NCBI GenBank assembly: GCA_947491025.1
Contig: CANLIC010000031.1
Span: forward strand, 1-53,363
Length of the DNA stretch: 53,363 bases
Direction: 5' to 3'
From: Myxococcales bacterium
GTDB taxonomy: Bacteria > Myxococcota_A > UBA9042
The notes below the pieces were generated by a model. It did no database searches, was not told the origin of the DNA, and saw only the letters and a list, made by a program, of their open reading frames with translations. Made by a program: the position numbers and the translations under genes. Below, in pieces: positions 1 through 10,048 of this stretch (positions are counted from its first letter, which is position 1; each line of letters starts with the position of its first letter).

Positions 1-2733
1 GGTCGCGCCGGCGCCGGAGACCGCTGAGTCGAGCCATTTCGTCGTCGTCTTCTTCGCGCCTGTTGCGTCCAATGACAGCGCCCAAAGCTCGCGGTTCCAG
101 GTCTGGCCAGACTTCTCCTCGCCGAGCGCCAGCGCCCAGAACCGCGCCTTGTTGGCGTCCTCCAGACCCATATCGACGACGATGGGATGGACGGTCGAGA
201 AGGCTCCCAGGAGTGTGCTGCCGTTGGCAGAAGTCGCACCTGTGCTGCCGCCGTAGATCAACTGGATGCTTGCGGGCGACTTCAGGTCATCGACTTTCGG
301 CCGCACCCAAACCGCCCCACGCTTGTTCGGGTCCGTCTCCGCCCCCGGCAACATCGCAAACCCAGCCGTCATGAACCCAGGCTTGTCCCCTCCATCCAAC
401 GAACACGTCATCCCGGCCACCGCCGCCCACACGCCGCTGCCCGGCAGCGCCGCCCCGTCCAGCCGCGCCAGCCGCGTGATCCCGCCGCGTCCGTTGGTGT
501 CCAGGCACGTCGGGCTGGCACCGGCGCCGGCCTCGAGCCACGTCAGCCAGCCCTGGCTGGTCGACTCCGGGTCCGCCGCCACCGCCGCGAAGGCCGCGAT
601 CGCGCCACTCCCGGCCACCTGGTTGGCGAACGTCACGATCGCCGGCTTGGGCTTGGTCTCGCCCGGCTTGGCCGCCACCGCCGGGTCCAGCACCACCGCC
701 CGCAGCTTGCTCGCAAGGCTGATGTCCCAGACCGTGTCGATGACGTTGCCCTTGTCGTCCTTGACCTGCTTCGCCACCGCCGCCGCCTGGCTCTGGTACA
801 CCACCCAAAGCCGCTGCCGACCCGTCTTGGCGTCCAGCACCACCCGCAGCGCGGCCGGGTTTGTCGGCGCGGGGTCGTCGGCGCTCTCGGTCACAAGCAC
901 CACCGGCTTGGGCGTCAGGCAGGCCTTGGCCGTGGTGTCGCAGGTGTGGCCGTAGGGACAATCGTCGACGAAGGCGCAGCCTGTGCCCTTGCCTGTAGCG
1001 GCGGAATCGGCCCAGGGGTGCTTGGGGTCGCAGCTGTCGAGAGTGCAGGGCAGCTTGTCGTCGCAGGCGCCGGCGATGGCGGCGTGCAGGCAGAGGCCCT
1101 CGGCGCTGCAGGTGTCGCTGGTACAGCTCGCGCCGTCGTCCTGGCAGGGCGCCTTTGCGGCTTCGAGGGTCCATGCCGTGTCGCTGGCGCTCGGCTTGCA
1201 GCTCTTGCAGCCACCCTCCTGCGTCGTGCCGGCGTTGACGCAGGCGCCGGCGATGAGGCAGCTCTCGGCGGCGATGGTCAGCTTGCAGGCCTTGTCTTGG
1301 CACTTCTCGCTGGTGCAGGCGAAGCTGTCGCTCGTGCAATCGGCGCTGTTGCTGAGGGATTGGCAGCCGGCCTTGCCATCGCAGGCGTCAGCGGTGCAGA
1401 CGTTGCCGTCATCACAGGCGGCGTCGACGGTCTTGTGGAGGCAGCCGGTCTTGGGGAGGCTCGTGGCGGGGTCGCAGCTGTCGAGGGTGCAGGCCACGCC
1501 ATCGTCGCAGGCCGACTTGCTGGGCGTGCCGGTCGCGCTGCAGGCCCCCTTGCCGTCGCATTGCTCGACGGTGCAGACGATGCCATCGGCGCCGTCGCAG
1601 ACGATGGTGACGTCTTTCGGCGCGGTGACGCAGCCCTTGACCTGGCCGACGTCGCAGGCGCCACGGACGCAGGGACCCTCTTTGTCGCTGCATTTGCCGT
1701 CGTCGGCGACGTGGAGGCAGGCGCCCTTGCCGTCGCAGTGCTCGGCGGTGCAGCCGATGCCGTCGTCGGTGCAGGGGGTCGCTGACGCGGGCAGGGGCGT
1801 CCAGGCGTCCTGCTGCACATCGGCGTCGCAGCGCAGGCAGCTTTCGGCCGGGTCAGCGGCGCCGTCCGGCACGCAGTCGCCATCGATGTAGCAATGGCCC
1901 TTGTCGATGGCGATGGCGACGCAGGCCCCAGTCTTGCAGCCGCCGAGCCGGCAGACTTGGCCGTCGACCTTGCACGCCTCGCCCTCGGGCTTCTCAGTCC
2001 AGGCGCTGGCCGACGTCGCGGGATCGCAGACCTTGCAGCCATCGCTGTCCGCTGCGGCGTCGCCGGCGTTGTGGCAGACCCCCGCAATCTCGCAGGCGCT
2101 GCCCTTGACGCCCTTGTCCTGGCAGACGCCCGCTGCATCGCAGGCGTAGAGGTGACAGGCGGAGGCCCCCGCGGGCTGGCACGCCGAGTCCACGGCCACG
2201 GCCGTCCACGCCCGAGGATCTTGGGTCGGCGCGCAGCGTTGGCAGGGCGACTTGGGGTTCACGGCGGCGTCGGCGACACAGGCGGGGCCCGCGCCGTCGT
2301 CGATGAGGCAGGTGCCTGTCTGCACCTTGGCGGCGACCTTGCAGACGCCTTGGCCATCGCAAGCGCCCAGGCCGCAGGGCAGGCCGTCGCCGTCGTCGCA
2401 GTCAAAGCCGTCCGCTTTCGGGACCATCTGGCACAGGCCGTCCTCGCAGGCCGACTGCAGGCAAGCGCCGGTCTTGGTCGGCGTCCAGCTCCCCGCCGCG
2501 ATTGCGCTGTCGCAGTCGGCGACGGCTTCGCAGACGAAATCGCCGGCGGCCACGCAGCGGCCCAGCTTGCAGAGCTGACCGTTGTTGCAGTCGGTGTCGC
2601 GCGCGCAGGCCAGGGTGGGCTCGGGCAGCTCGGAGCAGCCGAACGCCAGCGCCGCCGCCAGCACAGACGCCAACGCCAGCACCCGCCGCGCCGTCGGATT
2701 TGCCGCTCCAACCTTCAGAAAGACGTGCACCAC
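1..2733 (-). CDS. Cys-rich repeat lipoprotein, 3' end outside window
   Basis: The reading frame starts at a GTG (2731-2733) and stays open for 911 codons to the window edge, so the C-terminus is missing. A purine-rich GGGAGG lies just upstream of this GTG; a second GTG follows directly. Residues 1-33 form a signal peptide ending in lipobox A-F-G-C, so Cys33 would be lipidated. Residues ~45-560 are many Cys-rich units with spacing such as C-D-D-G-x-x-C-T-x-x-x-C and C-D-G-K-G-A-C, like those in myxobacterial surface proteins. The last ~300 residues lack these repeats and look like a beta-rich domain (repeated V-x-V and W residues). Likely exported and surface-attached; no enzymatic motif seen. 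It resembles the repeats of the giant lipoprotein at 27621-32606. The function is unknown. Confidence 0.75.
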   Translation of the reverse strand, partial: MVHVFLKVGAANPTARRVLALASVLAAALAFGCSELPEPTLACARDTDCNNGQLCKLGRCVAAGDFVCEAVADCDSAIAAGSWTPTKTGACLQSACEDGLCQMVPKADGFDCDDGDGLPCGLGACDGQGVCKVAAKVQTGTCLIDDGAGPACVADAAVNPKSPCQRCAPTQDPRAWTAVAVDSACQPAGASACHLYACDAAGVCQDKGVKGSACEIAGVCHNAGDAAADSDGCKVCDPATSASAWTEKPEGEACKVDGQVCRLGGCKTGACVAIAIDKGHCYIDGDCVPDGAADPAESCLRCDADVQQDAWTPLPASATPCTDDGIGCTAEHCDGKGACLHVADDGKCSDKEGPCVRGACDVGQVKGCVTAPKDVTIVCDGADGIVCTVEQCDGKGACSATGTPSKSACDDGVACTLDSCDPATSLPKTGCLHKTVDAACDDGNVCTADACDGKAGCQSLSNSADCTSDSFACTSEKCQDKACKLTIAAESCLIAGACVNAGTTQEGGCKSCKPSASDTAWTLEAAKAPCQDDGASCTSDTCSAEGLCLHAAIAGACDDKLPCTLDSCDPKHPWADSAATGKGTGCAFVDDCPYGHTCDTTAKACLTPKPVVLVTESADDPAPTNPAALRVVLDAKTGRQRLWVVYQSQAAAVAKQVKDDKGNVIDTVWDISLASKLRAVVLDPAVAAKPGETKPKPAIVTFANQVAGSGAIAAFAAVAADPESTSQGWLTWLEAGAGASPTCLDTNGRGGITRLARLDGAALPGSGVWAAVAGMTCSLDGGDKPGFMTAGFAMLPGAETDPNKRGAVWVRPKVDDLKSPASIQLIYGGSTGATSANGSTLLGAFSTVHPIVVDMGLEDANKARFWALALGEEKSGQTWNRELWALSLDATGAKKTTTKWLDSAVSGAGAT

Positions 2734-2986
2734 GGCGGCCTCCCGCGGGCGTCGCGGCCCGCGCGAGCAGGCTACCACCTGCTGGCGATCCGTCCACGAA
2801 TCCCACCGGGTCTGCGCCGATGGACCGCCGAATCGCGTGCGCTGCGACGTCCATGGGCGCCGTCACCACCTTGCCGCGGCGGCGAGGGAGCGTCATCCTT
2901 CTGGGATGGCGAGCGACTCGGCGTGGGCACAGGGCGGGGATTCGGCAGGCTGGGGCAGCGACGCCTCCGGCGCCAAGACCCCTTCG

Positions 2987-4192
<1,206 letters not shown>

Positions 4193-4354
4193 CGCGCCGC
4201 GCGCCTGTGGGTTGCGACCCTCTTTCAGAAGCTGCCGCAAGCGCTGGCCGCCGCAGCAGGCCCGGCCAGGCCCTGGTCGAGGGCCCGAAACGCCTGCTAT
4301 ACCCGCGCGCCGCGGCGCGTTGGCGCCGACTCACGCCCGACCTGACGGAGCCCC

Positions 4355-6418
4355 ATGCCCACCCTTCATCGCCTCTCCCCCCTCGTCGCCCTCGCCGCCG
4401 CTGCGCTCCAGACCGGCTGCGGCGCCGCCGCCCCCGTCGACGGCAAGAAGGCGCCTGCGGCCCTCGCCGCGTCCGGCGTCGACCCCGCGCTCTTCGATCG
4501 CGCCGTGCGGCCGCAAGACGACCTCTACCGCGCCATCAACGGCCGCTGGGTGGCCAACACACCGATCCCGGCCGACCGCAGCAACTACGGCGCCTTCACC
4601 GCGTTGGCCGACGCCGCCGAGCTGCAGATCCGCGCCCTCGCCGAAGCCGGCGCCAGCGACGCCTCCGCGCCCGAGGGCAGCGAGGCGCGCAAGGTCGGGG
4701 ACTTCTACGCCACCTGGCTCGACGAGGCGGCGGTGGAGGCGCGGGGCCTCGCGCCCTTGGCCCCGACGCTGGAGACGATCGCGATGCTGCCCTCGCTGGC
4801 GGAGCTGCCGACGCTGATGGCGAACCTGTCGCGGCAGGGCGTCGACATGCCGTTGCGCCCATCCGTCGGCCAAGACGACAAGGACGCCACCGCGATGATC
4901 GGCGCCTTCGATCAAGGCGGGCTCGGCCTGCCGGAGCGCGACTTCTACCTGCAGGACGACGCGAAGTTCAAGAAGATCCGCAGCGATTACCGGGCCCACA
5001 TCGAGGCCACGCTCGGCCTCATCGGGGACCGCGACGCCAAAGCATCGGCCGCCGCCATCCTGGCGCTCGAGACCGAGATCGCCACCCTGCACTGGGATCG
5101 CGTCAAGAACCGCGATCCGCTGGCGACCTACAACAAGGTGGCGCGTGACGAGCTGAAGGCCCTCGGCGGGAGCTTCGACCTGCGCGCGCTCAGCGACGCT
5201 GCGGGCTTCTCGTCGCTGCCGGCGGTGCTGGTGCGCCAGCCGAGCTACGCCAAGGCTTTGGGGGCCCTCGCCGCCCGCACACCGCTCGTCACGTGGAAGC
5301 ACTACCTGCGCTGGCAGGTCGTCTGCGCCGCCGCCGGGCAGCTGCCCAAGGCCGTGGATGAGGAGCACTTCCGCTTCTACGGCAAGACGTTGGACGGCAT
5401 CCCCGAGCAACGACCGCGCTGGAAGCGGGCCCTCGGCGCCCTCGACGACGCGCTCGGCTTCGCCGTCGGCAAGCTCTACGTCGCGCGCCACTTTCCGCCC
5501 GGCCACAAGGCCAAGATGGACGCCCTGGTGCAGAACCTGCTGCGCGCGTACGACCAGGAGCTGGCCCGCATCGACTGGATGAGCCCCGAGACGCGCGCCG
5601 CCGCCAAGGTCAAGCTCTCGAAGTTCCGCGTCAAAATCGGCTACCCCGACCGCTGGCGCGACTACAGCGCCCTGCGCGTCGTGCGCGGCGACCTCTACGG
5701 CAACCACGTGCGCGCCGTCGCTTTTCACTACGAGCGCGACCTCGCCAAGCTCGGCAAGCCCGTCGACCGCAGCGAGTGGTACATGACGCCGCAGACGGTC
5801 AACGCCTACTACGATCCGCAGAACAACGAGATCGTCTTTCCAGCCGCGATCTTGCAGCCCCCATTCTTCGCCGCCGACGCCGACCCGGCGGTGAACTACG
5901 GCGGCATTGGCGCCGTCATCGGCCACGAGATCAGCCACGGCTTCGACGACCAGGGCAGCCAATATGACGGCGACGGCAACCTGCGCTCGTGGTGGACCGA
6001 CGCCGACCGCAAGGGCTTCGAGGCCCGGACCGCCGCGCTCGCCGACGAGTACGGCAGCCACGAGCCGGTGCCGGGCTACAAGGTCGACGGCCGCTTCACC
6101 CTCGGCGAGAACATCGCTGACCTCGCAGGCCTCAAGATGGCCTTCATCGCCTGGCAGCTCTCGCTCGAAGGCGGCGCGGCCAGGGTCATCGACGGCCTCA
6201 GCGGCGCCCAACGCGTCTTCGCCGGCTGGGCACAGGTCTGGCGGCGCAACTACCGGCCCGAGAACCTGCTCAACCGCCTCAAGACCGACCCCCACGCGCC
6301 CAGCGAGTCGCGCGCCAACGGCACGCCCCGCAACCTCGACGCTTTCCACGAGGCGTTCGGCACCCAGCCGGCCGACCGCATGTGGAAGGCGCCCGACCAG
6401 CGCATCCGCATCTGGTAG
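4355..6418 (+). CDS. M13 family zinc metallopeptidase (PepO/neprilysin type), lipoprotein
   Basis: 687 residues, the usual length for bacterial M13 peptidases. The signal peptide ends in lipobox L-Q-T-G-C (Cys22), so it is probably membrane-anchored in the periplasm or on the surface. The zinc site is complete: H-E-I-S-H with His524, Glu525 and His528, and the distal G-E-N-I-A-D-L-A-G motif giving Glu585 and Asp589. The family's N-A-Y-Y-D-P and N-E-I-V-F-P-A-A-I-L-Q-P-P-F-F substrate-binding block precedes the zinc site, and the C-terminus ends in I-R-I-W as is common in bacterial members. It should cleave oligopeptides. An ACGGAG ribosome site lies ~5 nt before the ATG. It is convergent with the GNAT gene, with 24 bp between them. 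Confidence 0.96.
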   Translation: MPTLHRLSPLVALAAAALQTGCGAAAPVDGKKAPAALAASGVDPALFDRAVRPQDDLYRAINGRWVANTPIPADRSNYGAFTALADAAELQIRALAEAGASDASAPEGSEARKVGDFYATWLDEAAVEARGLAPLAPTLETIAMLPSLAELPTLMANLSRQGVDMPLRPSVGQDDKDATAMIGAFDQGGLGLPERDFYLQDDAKFKKIRSDYRAHIEATLGLIGDRDAKASAAAILALETEIATLHWDRVKNRDPLATYNKVARDELKALGGSFDLRALSDAAGFSSLPAVLVRQPSYAKALGALAARTPLVTWKHYLRWQVVCAAAGQLPKAVDEEHFRFYGKTLDGIPEQRPRWKRALGALDDALGFAVGKLYVARHFPPGHKAKMDALVQNLLRAYDQELARIDWMSPETRAAAKVKLSKFRVKIGYPDRWRDYSALRVVRGDLYGNHVRAVAFHYERDLAKLGKPVDRSEWYMTPQTVNAYYDPQNNEIVFPAAILQPPFFAADADPAVNYGGIGAVIGHEISHGFDDQGSQYDGDGNLRSWWTDADRKGFEARTAALADEYGSHEPVPGYKVDGRFTLGENIADLAGLKMAFIAWQLSLEGGAARVIDGLSGAQRVFAGWAQVWRRNYRPENLLNRLKTDPHAPSESRANGTPRNLDAFHEAFGTQPADRMWKAPDQRIRIW

Positions 6419-6442
6419 CCGTGATGGCGAGGCGACGCCAGG

Positions 6443-6970
6443 TCAGGGATCGGAGCGCAAGCGCCCGTAGATCAAGCGATCGACGAACTCACCGTCCTTG
6501 AAGGCGTCCTGGCGCAGCCGGCCCTCGAGCGTGAAGCCGCACTTCTCCAGCACGCGTGAAGACGCCTCATTCCAGGCGTAGACGCCGGCGAAGACGCGGT
6601 GGATCTCAGCCTTGGTGGCGAAGCCATGCGCCGTGAGCGCCGACACCGCGAGCGTGGCGATGCCTTGGCCCCAGAAGGGCCTCCCGAGCCAGTAGCCGAC
6701 CTCGACGCTCCGGCGCTCGACGTCTTGCTGAAAGTGCAGCCCGGCGCCGCCGGCCAGCGCGCCGTCGGCCTCGATGGCGAAGAGCAGGGCACCCCCCTCA
6801 CCGCACGCTTTGGCGAGGAAGGCGTCGGCGGCGGCGCGGTCGTAGGGATGGGGGAAGCTGTCGCGCACGTTGCGCCAGATGTCGCGGTCGTTGGCGAGCT
6901 GGCTGAGCGCGTCGGCGTCCGTCAGGCGAAAGGGCCGCAGGATGAGGCCTTGGCGCGAGGTCGGGATCAT
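6443..6970 (-). CDS. GNAT N-acetyltransferase, RimJ/RimL type
   Basis: 175 residues, typical for the RimJ/RimL branch of GNAT acetyltransferases, which acetylate protein N-termini or small amines with acetyl-CoA. The family pattern G-Y-W-L-G-R-P-F-W-G-Q-G-I-A (92-105) supplies the acetyl-CoA pyrophosphate loop, and N-x-x-S-x-x-V-L-E-K-C-G-F (134-146) is the conserved last motif. The start ATG at 6970 has GGAG ~8 nt upstream. The protein is cytoplasmic (no leader). The substrate cannot be told from sequence. The 18-bp tandem repeat at 7019-7081 lies in its upstream region. Confidence 0.93.
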   Translation of the reverse strand: MIPTSRQGLILRPFRLTDADALSQLANDRDIWRNVRDSFPHPYDRAAADAFLAKACGEGGALLFAIEADGALAGGAGLHFQQDVERRSVEVGYWLGRPFWGQGIATLAVSALTAHGFATKAEIHRVFAGVYAWNEASSRVLEKCGFTLEGRLRQDAFKDGEFVDRLIYGRLRSDP

Positions 6971-7018
6971 GGCGAGCTCCAGGGCGGAATGGGGGCGGGT
7001 CGGCTGAGTGGCGCCAGC

Positions 7019-7081
7019 GCGGCGGGGCAGGGTCGCGCGGCGGGGCAGGGTCGCGCGGCGGGGCAGGGTCGCGCGGCGGGG
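7019..7081. repeat. 18-bp tandem repeat, 3.5 copies
   Basis: Three perfect copies of GCGGCGGGGCAGGGTCGC (7019-7036, 7037-7054, 7055-7072) plus a half copy to 7081. It lies in the ~130-bp gap between the esterase gene's stop codon and the GNAT start, both on the minus strand. The period is a multiple of three, but the repeat is not in a supported gene. No stable terminator-like hairpin with a T-run is visible. Confidence 0.9.
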
Positions 7082-7100
7082 CCCCCGCGGCGACTGCGGG

Positions 7101-8891
7101 CTACGGTAGCGCCGGACCCGGTAAGAGAAAGCGCAACGCGGCGCCAGCGCGGACCTTCCACGCCGCCTCGTTGTGCTGGTGCCCGTGGCCGACCAGCGAG
7201 AGCAGGTTCTGGTCGGTGCCGAGCTGCGCCTTCCAACCCTTGCCGGCGGGCGGCGTCGCGCTCCAGGCCAGCTTGGGCACCTTGGCGACCGGCGTCGTCT
7301 CGGGGAGGTCGGCGGGCGGCGTCTTGGGGTCGCCGTCGGTGTCCCACTCCGGTCTGGCGTCCCAGCCGGCCTTGAGCAAGGCGTTGCGGGTCCAGTCACT
7401 CGTCGCCCACGAATCGCAGGCGTAGCAGACGGCGCCGCTGAAGTCGGTGTCGCCGCTGTCGAAGTAGGCGCGCAGGGCGCCCTTCGGCACCTTGGCGGCG
7501 TTGGCGGCGATGAGGGTCCGCATCGGCGGTCCCGCTGCCTGCTTGCCGGTCTCGCTCGGCTCGTCCTCGCCGACCCAGTACGCGCCTGAGAACGAGCCGA
7601 ACAAACCGAAGGTCTGCCAGTGGTGCCAGGCGATCCACATCGCCGAGATGCCGCCGAGCGAGGAACCCGCGATGCCGGTCGTTTCGCGCTGCGGCTGGGT
7701 GCGGAACTTGGCGTCGATCATGGGCTTGATGGTCTCGACCAGGAGCTTGGCGTAGGCCTCGATCTTCGGCGGGAAGACCTTGTCCTTGAAGCTCAGCGGC
7801 ACCCAGACGTACTCGCTCATGCGGTCCTCGGTGTCGACGGCGACGAAAATCGCTGGCGCCACCTCGCCGCTCGCCATCAAGCCGTCGGCCGTGACGTCGA
7901 CGTCCCAGCTGCCGAAGGGGGCCTTGGGGTTCTTGTAGACGTTCCAGCCATCTTGCCAATAGATCGCGGGAAAATGGGCTGTTGGCGAGGTCTGGTAGGC
8001 GGCGGGCAGGTAGACGTAGAGGTCGCGCGGCGTCGGCAAGGCGGCGCTCGACACGGAGGCGATGCGCAGCAGGCGGCTGCCGAAGGCCGGGTAGAGCGCC
8101 GAGTTCAGCCCGAACGCCGCGAAGCGGATGTGGCCGTTGCTCGGGTCCAGCGCCCACACGCCGTCCAGCTTCACCTTGTACTCCAGAGCCTTATCGACCT
8201 TGAGCGCCTTCTTGGCGAAGTGCCAGCCCTTGGCAAGCGCCGAAGGCGTCATCGGCGTCGGCTGCTGCCAGCCGTCCCACTCGCCCATCAGCTCGACCGC
8301 CTTGGCCTGCGGCGCGTATACGGCGAAGACGCAGAGCGTGACGTCGCAGACCGGCATGTCGTAGCCGGACAGCCAGGTGGCGAGAGCCTTGGCGTCGCCG
8401 GCTGCGACGGCGGATTCATAACCTTGGACCGCTGGCGGTGGCGGCGTCTGCGCATCCACAGCGCTGCCGGCGTCAATGGCTACGGCGTCGCTGGCGTCGC
8501 TGGCGTCGCTGGCGTCGCTGTCCGCTGTGTCGGTAGGCTCGGCGTCGGAGGTCCCTGTATCGCTCGGCTGCCAATCGCTTGCCTCGGCGTCGGTCGACCC
8601 GGTTTCCGCGGGCTCGGCGTCGATCGGCCCCGAATCGTCGGGCGTCGAGTCGCTCGCCTCGGCGTCAGCAGGCCCCGTGTCGATTGGCGACGCGTCGGTT
8701 GGCTGCGCGTCGGGCTGCCCACCGCTCTCGTCGGCTTCGCCCTGCCCAGCGCCATCGCCGCCACCTTGGGTATCGACCGCAGCGCTATCGAGTCCGCCCT
8801 GGCCAGCGCCTGAGCCCTGCCCTGGACCTGCGCAACCTGCCAGCACCAGCAGCGCGATGCGCCACGTCCAGGACCATCGGCGAGCCACCAT
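7101..8891 (-). CDS. Lipoprotein with E-set and esterase-D-like (enterochelin esterase fold) domains
   Basis: 596 residues. The signal peptide ends in V-L-A-G-C (Cys20). Residues ~21-155 are an Asp/Ala/Ser/Thr-rich low-complexity tether, including an Ser-Asp-Ala repeat. Residues ~185-255 look like an E-set/CBM48 immunoglobulin-like domain (F-A-V-Y-A-P-Q-A then G-E-W-D-G-W, then an Y-K-V-K-L-D-G strand). The rest is an esterase-D/Fes-type alpha/beta hydrolase with the nucleophile elbow G-S-S-L-G (Ser411) and a late His in a G-H-G-H-Q-H-N segment near the end. This E-set plus esterase-D order is that of enterochelin esterase-like proteins and carbohydrate esterases. ATG 8891 has GAGGAGG 5 nt upstream. 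Likely surface-tethered; the substrate (siderophore ester or acylated sugar) is not determinable. Confidence 0.9.
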   Translation of the reverse strand: MVARRWSWTWRIALLVLAGCAGPGQGSGAGQGGLDSAAVDTQGGGDGAGQGEADESGGQPDAQPTDASPIDTGPADAEASDSTPDDSGPIDAEPAETGSTDAEASDWQPSDTGTSDAEPTDTADSDASDASDASDAVAIDAGSAVDAQTPPPPAVQGYESAVAAGDAKALATWLSGYDMPVCDVTLCVFAVYAPQAKAVELMGEWDGWQQPTPMTPSALAKGWHFAKKALKVDKALEYKVKLDGVWALDPSNGHIRFAAFGLNSALYPAFGSRLLRIASVSSAALPTPRDLYVYLPAAYQTSPTAHFPAIYWQDGWNVYKNPKAPFGSWDVDVTADGLMASGEVAPAIFVAVDTEDRMSEYVWVPLSFKDKVFPPKIEAYAKLLVETIKPMIDAKFRTQPQRETTGIAGSSLGGISAMWIAWHHWQTFGLFGSFSGAYWVGEDEPSETGKQAAGPPMRTLIAANAAKVPKGALRAYFDSGDTDFSGAVCYACDSWATSDWTRNALLKAGWDARPEWDTDGDPKTPPADLPETTPVAKVPKLAWSATPPAGKGWKAQLGTDQNLLSLVGHGHQHNEAAWKVRAGAALRFLLPGPALP

Positions 8892-9104
8892 CGGGCCTCC
8901 TCGCTGCGCCGCAACGGCGCGCTGCGCAACGATAGCAGCGCCGTCGCGGAGAGGGCAGGGCCTGCCCAGCGCTGGCCGTGGCGCGACAGCGCCCTGTTGA
9001 CGTCGGCGACGACGGTGCCAGGCTAACGTCCCTGGCATGGCGCGCAGCCTTTCGTGGCGGCCAAGCTACCAGGCAGGTTGCGCTCGACGTCAAGGGTGTG
9101 CGGG

Positions 9105-9983
9105 ATGACGAAGGCCATGGGCCGCAAGAGCAAGGGCAAGACGGCGTTCGGCGCTGGCTGGTGCCGCTTCGCCCTCATCGGCTGGGCGCTGGCGGGCTGC
9201 GGTGGCGAGCCGGCAGCGGCGACCGACGCAAGAGAGGACGCCAGTGCTGACGACGCCACCGCAACCGACGGCGCCGCAGCCGACGCTGCTGGAGCGCAGG
9301 ACACCGGCGGCACTGGCGACACCGGCGCTGACGCAGGCGTGAACGACGCCATCGACCCCACGCCGAACGCCGACGCAGGTGCGCCAGACGTCGCAGCGCC
9401 AGACACTGCATTTGCGGACAGCGCCGCTGGACAGGACGCCGGCGACTCCAGCCCTTCGGCCGACGCTGTCACCGACGCGGCGAGCGACGCCGACGCCAAC
9501 GACACCACCGCCGCCGACGCCGCCGCCACCGATGCAGGCACGTCCGACACCACGACCGACACCGCCGCCACCGACGCCGGCAGCCCCGCTCTCAACCAGG
9601 TGCCGCCGACCGGGGCGCCGCTGTTGGCCTGGCTTCAGGCCGGCAACTACGCCAAGTGGGCCGCCGAGCCGGACAAACACGCCTCCGCCGGGCCGCACTT
9701 CGGCGGCGTCCGCGCATTCTTCAACGCCGCGTTGACGGCCTCGCTCGCCAGCGGTGGCAACAGCCATCCGGTGGGCGCCGCTGCGGTCAAGGAGCTCTAC
9801 GGCAGCGGCAACAAGGTCATCGGCTGGGCCGTCATGGTGAAGACGGCGGCACCGTCGGCGGGCGCCAGCTGGTATTGGTATGAGCACTACCAGGGACAGA
9901 AGTTCGCCGACGGCAATGGCACCGCGCTCTGCACCGGCTGCCACACGCCGGGCAAGGACTACGTGCTTTCCAAGGGGCCGTAG
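9105..9983 (+). CDS. P460-like c-type haem lipoprotein
   Basis: 292 residues. The leader ends in W-A-L-A-G-C (Cys32), followed by a ~130-residue Asp/Ala/Thr-rich tether. The C-terminal ~120 residues resemble the cytochrome P460 family: a G-W-A-V-M-V-K strand, a W-Y-W-Y-E segment, and near the end one haem-binding C-T-G-C-H (Cys276, Cys279, His280) followed by the D-Y-V-L tail typical of the family. P460 cytochromes carry out multi-electron oxidations (hydroxylamine) or NO handling using a Lys/Tyr-crosslinked haem; here I only see the haem motif and fold-level similarity, so activity is open. Start ATG 9105 has AAGGG 8 nt upstream. Divergent from the esterase lipoprotein. Confidence 0.8.
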   Translation: MTKAMGRKSKGKTAFGAGWCRFALIGWALAGCGGEPAAATDAREDASADDATATDGAAADAAGAQDTGGTGDTGADAGVNDAIDPTPNADAGAPDVAAPDTAFADSAAGQDAGDSSPSADAVTDAASDADANDTTAADAAATDAGTSDTTTDTAATDAGSPALNQVPPTGAPLLAWLQAGNYAKWAAEPDKHASAGPHFGGVRAFFNAALTASLASGGNSHPVGAAAVKELYGSGNKVIGWAVMVKTAAPSAGASWYWYEHYQGQKFADGNGTALCTGCHTPGKDYVLSKGP

Positions 9984-10048
9984 CCGCCACGCTTCGGCGG
10001 CTTGCCGTCCAGTCACGCGTGCGCGCGTGCAGCCGGTTTGGAGGTAGA

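Noticed and set aside
4331..6349. Long open frame antisense to the M13 peptidase (minus strand)
   Set aside because: It mirrors the G/C-rich third positions of a clearly identified gene, has Ala/Arg/Gly/Val-biased composition and no family features.
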